The translations under genes were made by a program, and so were the position numbers. A stretch of DNA of 37,193 nucleotides from JBPCOI01 sp051000395 (GTDB taxonomy: Bacteria; Actinomycetota; Actinomycetes; Mycobacteriales; Jatrophihabitantaceae): NCBI GenBank assembly GCA_051000395.1, contig JBPCOI010000009.1, positions 1 to 37,193 of the forward strand, read 5' to 3'. This document shows, one piece after another, positions 32,469-37,193 of the stretch. The notes below the pieces were generated by a model. That model did not search any database. It was not told the DNA's origin and was given only the letters and a program-made list of their open reading frames with translations. Position 1 is the stretch's first letter. Each line of letters begins with the position of its first letter.

Positions 32469-33899
32469 GTGACGCTGTTCGATGCTGCCGAGCCCGCGCT
32501 CTCGGGCGACCGGGTGGAAGCGGGCGCGCCGGCGCCGTTGGCGGTGCGGATGCGGCCGCGCACGCTCGACGAGGTGCTCGGGCAGGATCACCTGCTCGCG
32601 GCGGGCTCCCCGCTCCGGCGCTTGGTCGAGGGCGACGCGCCGATCTCGCTGATCCTGTTCGGGCCGCCGGGCACCGGCAAGACCACGCTCGCGCTGATCG
32701 TGTCGAGTGCGGCCGATCGGCGTTCCCCCGCCGATGAAGGCGTAGCTGGCGGTGGACGTCGCTTCGTCCAGCTCTCGGCGCTCAACGCCAGCGTCAAGGA
32801 CGTCCGCGGCGTCATCGAGCAGGCCAAGCTCGAGCTGGGCCGCAGCAACCGCCAGACCGTGCTCTTCATCGACGAGATCCACCGCTTCTCCAAGACCCAG
32901 CAGGACTCGTTGCTCGGGGCCGTGGAGGCGCGCCACATCACGTTGGTCGCCGCGACGACGGAGAACCCGTATTTCTCCGTCGTCTCCCCGCTGCTCTCGC
33001 GCAGCCTGCTGCTGAGCCTGCAGCCGCTGGACAACGTTGCGATCGGCGAACTCGTCGACCGCGCGCTGCGGGAGGAGCGCGGCCTCGACGGCGCCGTCAC
33101 GCTCACCGCCGACGCCCGCGCGCACCTGCTGCGGATCTCGGCCGGCGACGCCAGGCGCGCTCTCACGGCCCTCGAAGCGGCCGCCGGCACCGTCCTCGCC
33201 GAGGGCGGCAGCACCGTCGAGCTGGCCACGCTCGAGCAGGCCGTCGACACCGCGGCCGTGCGCTACGACCGCGACGGCGACGAGCACTACGACGTGATCA
33301 GCGCGTTCATCAAGTCCATCCGCGGCTCGGACGTGGACGCGGCGCTGCACTACCTCGCGCGCATGGTCGAGGCGGGCGAGGACGCCCGCTTCATCGCCCG
33401 GCGCCTTGTCGTGCATGCCAGCGAGGACGTCGGGATGGCCGATCCCACCGCGCTGCTCACCGCCACCGCGGCGGCACAGGCGGTGCAGCTCGTCGGCATG
33501 CCCGAGGCGCGGATCGCGCTCGCGCAGGCGACGATCCACCTGGCGCTGGCGCCCAAGTCGAACGCCGTGATCACCGCGATCGAGGCGGCGCTGGCCGACG
33601 TGCGCTCCGGCAAGGCGGGCAGCGTGCCGCCGGCGCTGCGCGACGGCCACTACCAGGGCGCGGCGAAGCTGGGCAACGCCACGCGCTACCGCTACCCGCA
33701 CGACGCGGCCGAGGGCGTGCTCAGCCAGCAGTACCCGCCCGACGAGCTGATCGGGCGCGACTACTACCAACCGGCGGTACGGGGCGCGGAGCGAGCAGTT
33801 GCCGAGCGGCTGGCGAGGTTGCGGGCGGCAGTGCGGGGGGCCCCGGAGCCGGCCGAACCTCCCGCGCAGGCGGGACAAACCCCGCTGCCGACCCGATAA
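32469..33899 (+). CDS. rarA: Replication-associated recombination protein RarA (MgsA), AAA+ ATPase
   Basis: RarA is a RuvB/clamp-loader-related AAA+ ATPase acting at stalled replication forks. The 476-residue protein has LAVRMRPRTLDEVLGQDHLL (24-43), Walker A GPPGTGKTT (65-73), Walker B LFIDEIHRFSKTQQDSLL, sensor 1 LVAATTENPYF and the C-terminal tetramerisation domain with IRGSDVDAALHYLARMVEAGEDARFIARRLV and RYPHD. Compared with the usual form there is an extra segment of about 13 residues after the first helix (RRSPADEGVAGGG, about 85-97), and the C-terminal tail (about 440-476) is Ala/Pro/Arg-rich. GTG 32469 is set by the leaderless -10. Its TAA stop starts a possible -10 TAAGGT (33897-33902) for the next genes. 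Confidence 0.95.
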   Translation: MTLFDAAEPALSGDRVEAGAPAPLAVRMRPRTLDEVLGQDHLLAAGSPLRRLVEGDAPISLILFGPPGTGKTTLALIVSSAADRRSPADEGVAGGGRRFVQLSALNASVKDVRGVIEQAKLELGRSNRQTVLFIDEIHRFSKTQQDSLLGAVEARHITLVAATTENPYFSVVSPLLSRSLLLSLQPLDNVAIGELVDRALREERGLDGAVTLTADARAHLLRISAGDARRALTALEAAAGTVLAEGGSTVELATLEQAVDTAAVRYDRDGDEHYDVISAFIKSIRGSDVDAALHYLARMVEAGEDARFIARRLVVHASEDVGMADPTALLTATAAAQAVQLVGMPEARIALAQATIHLALAPKSNAVITAIEAALADVRSGKAGSVPPALRDGHYQGAAKLGNATRYRYPHDAAEGVLSQQYPPDELIGRDYYQPAVRGAERAVAERLARLRAAVRGAPEPAEPPAQAGQTPLPTR

Positions 33900-33997
33900 G
33901 GTCGCACGGAAGCGCTCTTGCCCGCACCCGCACCGGGATCGACCCAGCGGGCGGGGTTCGCCGCATTCCGACCGTCCGTTCGTCCTAAGGAGAGTCC

Positions 33998-34408
33998 GTG
34001 TCCGGAGGCGCCATCGCCGCGCTCGTCGCGGCCATCGCATTCGTGCTGCTGGTCCTGCTGCTCGCCATCCCGCTGCTCAAGCTCGGCAAGACGCTGGACG
34101 AGGCGACGCTCGCGATCCGCAAGACCCACGAGGGCGCGAGCCCGCTGCTCGCCGAGGCGCAGGGCACGATGACCCAGCTCAACGCCCAGCTGGTGCACGT
34201 CGAGGCGATTGCGGGCAACGTGAACTCGATGACCACCAACGTCGCGGCGATGACCTCGGTCGTGTCCAGCACGCTCGGCAGCCCGCTGATCAAGGCGGCG
34301 GCGTTCAGCTACGGGGTGCGCAAGACCGTCAGTGACCGGCGGGACGCCGATGCGGTCAAGGCCGCGCGCCGCAAGCACCGGGCCGCGCGCCGTGGGGAAG
34401 CTTCCTGA
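33998..34408 (+). CDS. DUF948 domain-containing membrane protein
   Basis: A 136-residue protein with an N-terminal transmembrane helix (IAALVAAIAFVLLVLLLAIPLL, about 6-27) and a helical, likely coiled-coil, cytoplasmic domain (KLGKTLDEATLAIRKTHEG onward). The pattern LDEATLAIRKTHEGASPLLAEAQGTM and GSPLIKAAAFSYGVRK matches actinobacterial DUF948 proteins, which are found before alaS. The C-terminus is basic (AARRKHRAARRGEAS). GTG 33998 has AAGGAGA 5 bases upstream. The stop overlaps the next ATG by one base. Function is unknown. Confidence 0.88.
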   Translation: MSGGAIAALVAAIAFVLLVLLLAIPLLKLGKTLDEATLAIRKTHEGASPLLAEAQGTMTQLNAQLVHVEAIAGNVNSMTTNVAAMTSVVSSTLGSPLIKAAAFSYGVRKTVSDRRDADAVKAARRKHRAARRGEAS

Positions 34409-34653
34409 TGCGCCGGCTGTTCTGGCTGGCGCTGGGGATCACCGTCGGCGTGCTCGCCATGCGCAAGGTGTCCAAGCTGGCCGCCAGGCTCACCCCGCGA
34501 GGCATGGCGGGCGGCATCGGCGCGGGGTTGTCCGAGCTCGCCGACGCGCTGCGCGAGTTCGCCGCCGACGTGCGCGTGGCGATGCACGACCGCGAGGCCG
34601 AGCTGCGCGCCGGTACCGGCCTGGACGGGCAGTTGGGCAAGCTGGAGCGGTGA
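34408..34653 (+). CDS. Small DUF6167-like membrane protein
   Basis: An 81-residue protein with a short N-terminal hydrophobic helix (FWLALGITVGVLAM, 5-18), a basic stretch (RKVSKLAARLTPRGM, 19-33) and an amphipathic helix (LSELADALREFAADVRVAMHDREAELRAG). The layout matches the small protein lying between a DUF948 gene and alaS in Streptomyces and relatives, named DUF6167 (recalled). ATG 34408 overlaps the DUF948 stop in ATGA, so the two are translationally coupled and may work together. Function unknown. Confidence 0.8.
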   Translation: MRRLFWLALGITVGVLAMRKVSKLAARLTPRGMAGGIGAGLSELADALREFAADVRVAMHDREAELRAGTGLDGQLGKLER

Positions 34654-34723
34654 GGACCGAAGACGACCGCGAGGGAGCAGCGCAGCGCCGCTCGCGGCCC
34701 GAGGCGCGGACCGGAGTCGAGCA
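34654..34723. repeat. Palindromic inter-gene element, copy D (before alaS)
   Basis: CCGCGAG (34667-34673) can pair with CTCGCGG (34691-34697) around GGAGCAGCGCAGCGCCG. The GAGCAGCGCAGCG core is like the element in the pdx gaps. No clear Shine-Dalgarno stands before the alaS ATG. Confidence 0.45.
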
Positions 34724-37193
34724 ATGAGAACCGCGCAGATCAAGCAGCGGTTCCTGGGGCACTTCGCCGCCAACGGGCACACCGTCGTCCCGAGCGCGCC
34801 GCTGCCCTTCGACGACCCGAACCTGATGTTCGTCGTCGCGGGAATGACGCAGTTCGTGCCGTACTTCATCGGCCAGCAGACCCCGCCGTACAAGCGCGCG
34901 ACCAGCGTGCAGAAGTGCGTGCGCACGCTGGACATCGACGAGGTCGGCAAGACCACCCGGCACGGCACGTTCTTTCAGATGAACGGCAACTTCAGCTTCG
35001 GCGACTACTTCAAGGACGAGGCGATCCGCCTGGCCTGGGAGCTGTCCACCAATCCCGTCGACGCCGGCGGTTTCGGCCTGGACGGCGAGCGCATCTGGCC
35101 GACGGTCTACCTCGACGACGACGAGGCATTCGACATCTGGCACAAGACGATCGGGGTCCCCGCCGAGCGCATCGTGCGGCGGGGCAAGGAGGACAACACC
35201 TGGGACATGGGTATCCCCGGCCCGGCAGGAACCTGCAGCGAGCTGTTCTACGACCGCGGAGCGGATTACGGCCCGGACGGCGGACCGGCCGTCGACGAGG
35301 ATCGCTACCTAGAGTTCTGGAACCTCGTGTTCATGCAGTACGAGCGCGGACCGGCCACCGGCCCGCACAAGGGCGACTACGCGATCCTGGGCGAGCTGCC
35401 GAACAAGAACATCGACACCGGCATGGGCATGGAACGCATGGCCACCCTGCTGCAGGGCGTCGACAACCTGTACGAGATCGACGAGACCCGCCCCATCCTG
35501 GAGCGCGCGGCGCAGCTGAGCGGCAAGGCGTACGGCGCGCACTCCGGGCACGCGGCCAGAGAGTCGCATCCCGACGACGTGCGCCTGCGGGTGATCGCCG
35601 ATCACGTCCGTACCGGGCTGATGCTCATCGGTGACGGCGTGACGCCGGGCAACGAGGGCCGCGGCTACGTGCTGCGCCGCATCCTGCGCCGCGCCGTGTG
35701 GGCTATGCGCCTGCTGGGTTACGAGGACGCCGCGCTGCCGGAACTGCTCCCCGTCGCCCGCGACTGCATGGCGCCGTCCTACCCCGAGCTGGCCACTGAT
35801 TTCGAACGCATCTCGACCTATGCCTACGCCGAGGAGCAGGCCTTCCGCGCCACGCTGCGCGCGGGTACGACGATCTTCGACACGGCCGTCGCCGCCGTCC
35901 GGCGGGCGAACGCGACTCAGCTCGCCGGGGACCAGGCCTTCCGGCTGCACGACACGTACGGCTTCCCGATCGACTTGACGCTGGAGATGGCCGCCGAGCA
36001 GGGCATCGGCGTGGACGAGACGGGGTTTCGCCGCCTCATGGCCGAACAGCGCGCCCGGGCCAAGGCCGACGCGCGGGCGCGTAAGACGGCGCACGGCGAC
36101 CTGTCCGTCTACCGTCCCGCGCTGGCCGACGGGGTCGTCGAGTTCACCGGCTACCGCGAGGTGCTCCGCGAGGCGAGCGTGCGCGCCGTCATCGGCCCGG
36201 ACGGGCTGCTCGGCGCGGCCGGTGAGGGCGAGGAGGTGGAGATCGTCCTAGACGCGACGCCGTTCTACGCCGAGGCCGGCGGGCAGCAACCGGACTGGGG
36301 ACGGCTGATCGTGAACGCGCCGGACCGCGAGGCGGAGCTGAGCGTGCTCGACGTGCAGGCACCGATGCCCGGCCTGATCACGCACCGCGTCGTCGTGCTG
36401 TCCGGCGAGGTCCGTCCCGGCGATCTCGTGCTCGCCCGGGTCGACGTCGAGCGCCGCGCCGCGATCTCCCGCAGCCACTCGGCCACCCACCTGCTGCACG
36501 CCGGCCTGCGCCGCTCGCTCGGCGACTCGGCCTCCCAGGCCGGCTCGCTCAATGCCCCGGGGCGCTTGCGCTTCGACTTCAAGACCCCGTCCGCCGTCGC
36601 GCCCAGCGTCCTCGGCGACATCGAGGACGAGGTCAACGCGGTGCTGCTGCGCGACCTCGAGGTGCGCTGGTTCGTCACCGACCAGGCCGAGGCGCGGCGC
36701 ATTGGGGCCGTGGCGATGTTCGGCGAGAAGTACGGCGAGCGCGTCCGCGTCGTCGAGATCGGCGACTACTCGCGCGAGCTGTGCGGCGGCACGCACGTGG
36801 CCCGCAGCTCGGTGATCGGGATGGTGAAGTTGCTCGGCGAGGCGTCCATCGGTTCGGGCGTGCGGCGCGTGGAAGCTCTGGTCGGGCTCGACGCGTTCCG
36901 CTACCTGGCCCGCGAACACCTGCTTGTGCACCAGCTGGCCGGCGAGTTCAAGGCCCAGCCCGACGAGCTGCCCGAGCGCATCGACGGCGTGCTCGAGCGG
37001 ATGCGAGCGGCAGAGCGGGAACTGGACAAGCTGCGCGTGGGGGCCGTGCTCGCCAGCGCCGCCTCTCTCGCCGCCGCGGCCGAGGACGTCGGGGGCGTGT
37101 GGCTGGTGGCCGCCACGGCGTCGCCCGGCGTCGGCCGCAACGACCTCCGTGCGCTGGTGCTCGACGTGCGTGCGCGGCTGCGCCCCGAGGACC
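34724..37193 (+). CDS. alaS: Alanine-tRNA ligase, 3'-truncated by window edge
   Basis: AlaRS charges tRNA-Ala and edits mischarged Ser/Gly. The frame runs from ATG 34724 (MRTAQIKQRFLGHFAANGH) to the window end with no stop, giving 823 residues of a family of about 870-900. The catalytic domain has FVVAGMTQFVPYF, CVRTLDIDEVGKTTRHGTFFQMNGNFSFGDYFK and NKNIDTGMGMERM. The tRNA-recognition domain includes RGYVLRRILRRAV, and the editing domain has the metal motif HSATH (in SRSHSATHLLHAGL) and CGGTHV. The C-terminal coiled region begins at about 750 (LPERIDGVLERMRAAERELDKL); the remainder of the C-Ala domain is outside the window. It follows the DUF948/DUF6167 pair by 70 bases. Confidence 0.97.
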   Translation, partial: MRTAQIKQRFLGHFAANGHTVVPSAPLPFDDPNLMFVVAGMTQFVPYFIGQQTPPYKRATSVQKCVRTLDIDEVGKTTRHGTFFQMNGNFSFGDYFKDEAIRLAWELSTNPVDAGGFGLDGERIWPTVYLDDDEAFDIWHKTIGVPAERIVRRGKEDNTWDMGIPGPAGTCSELFYDRGADYGPDGGPAVDEDRYLEFWNLVFMQYERGPATGPHKGDYAILGELPNKNIDTGMGMERMATLLQGVDNLYEIDETRPILERAAQLSGKAYGAHSGHAARESHPDDVRLRVIADHVRTGLMLIGDGVTPGNEGRGYVLRRILRRAVWAMRLLGYEDAALPELLPVARDCMAPSYPELATDFERISTYAYAEEQAFRATLRAGTTIFDTAVAAVRRANATQLAGDQAFRLHDTYGFPIDLTLEMAAEQGIGVDETGFRRLMAEQRARAKADARARKTAHGDLSVYRPALADGVVEFTGYREVLREASVRAVIGPDGLLGAAGEGEEVEIVLDATPFYAEAGGQQPDWGRLIVNAPDREAELSVLDVQAPMPGLITHRVVVLSGEVRPGDLVLARVDVERRAAISRSHSATHLLHAGLRRSLGDSASQAGSLNAPGRLRFDFKTPSAVAPSVLGDIEDEVNAVLLRDLEVRWFVTDQAEARRIGAVAMFGEKYGERVRVVEIGDYSRELCGGTHVARSSVIGMVKLLGEASIGSGVRRVEALVGLDAFRYLAREHLLVHQLAGEFKAQPDELPERIDGVLERMRAAERELDKLRVGAVLASAASLAAAAEDVGGVWLVAATASPGVGRNDLRALVLDVRARLRPED

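Noticed and set aside
30639..34040. 1133-codon minus-strand frame opposite aspS and rarA
   Set aside because: Antisense shadow of class II synthetase and AAA+ genes; composition is Arg/His/Ala/Leu-biased.

Overview
The window is a high-GC segment of an actinobacterial (Actinomycetota) chromosome. The evidence is strong G/C bias at third codon positions, frequent GTG starts, TANNNT-type -10 boxes (several placed for leaderless transcripts), a phosphatidylinositol mannoside (PIM) operon, F420-type oxidoreductase families, an EF-G2 paralogue, and a gene order (pgsA-patA-pimA ... pdxS-pdxT-yebC ... ruvCAB-yajC-secDF-apt-rel-ppiB-MBL-hisS-aspS-rarA-alaS) that, from memory, follows the mycobacterial Rv2613c-Rv2555c block with deletions and insertions. 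I cannot name a genus; a lineage near Frankia/Jatrophihabitans-type actinobacteria is a guess.

Layout. 1-2295: a 5'-truncated luciferase-like (F420-type) oxidoreductase and two short-chain dehydrogenases in one operon. 2350-3879: ffh (SRP GTPase). About 4000-5600: a small island of lower GC at its left end, with a PPOX-class F420-dependent enzyme and a patatin-like lipase split by a one-base frameshift. 5651-7825 (-): EF-G2. 7943-10626: pgsA-patA-pimA, making phosphatidylinositol phosphate and the first PIMs. 10711-13945: an accessory block with a DMFA2-like lipoprotein (-), a divergent LemA-like membrane protein and a DUF3048 lipoprotein. 14009-16422: pdxS-pdxT-yebC (vitamin B6 synthase and a YebC-family protein). 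16431-18090 (-): site-2 protease-like M50 membrane protein followed by a Tat-type secreted esterase. 18239-20508: ruvC-ruvA-ruvB (Holliday junction processing). 20548-27511: yajC-secD-secF-apt-rel (Sec translocon accessory subunits, adenine salvage, stringent response). 27538-28458 (-): membrane-anchored cyclophilin. 28642-33899: MBL-fold hydrolase, hisS, aspS, rarA. 33998-37193: DUF948 protein, DUF6167-like protein and alaS (cut by the window end).

Most of the window is conserved housekeeping DNA with tight or overlapping gene junctions. No tRNA, rRNA, CRISPR, prophage, insertion sequence or transposase was seen, and no gap without a gene exceeds 300 bases. I found no convincing new multi-gene system. 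The items that merit a second look are the frameshifted patatin, a 16-bp phased repeat between convergent genes, palindromic GAGCGCAGCGA-type elements in operon gaps, the expanded SecD with repeat-built tail, the archaeal/eukaryotic-type HisRS, a likely CTG start for rel, and the set of leaderless promoters.
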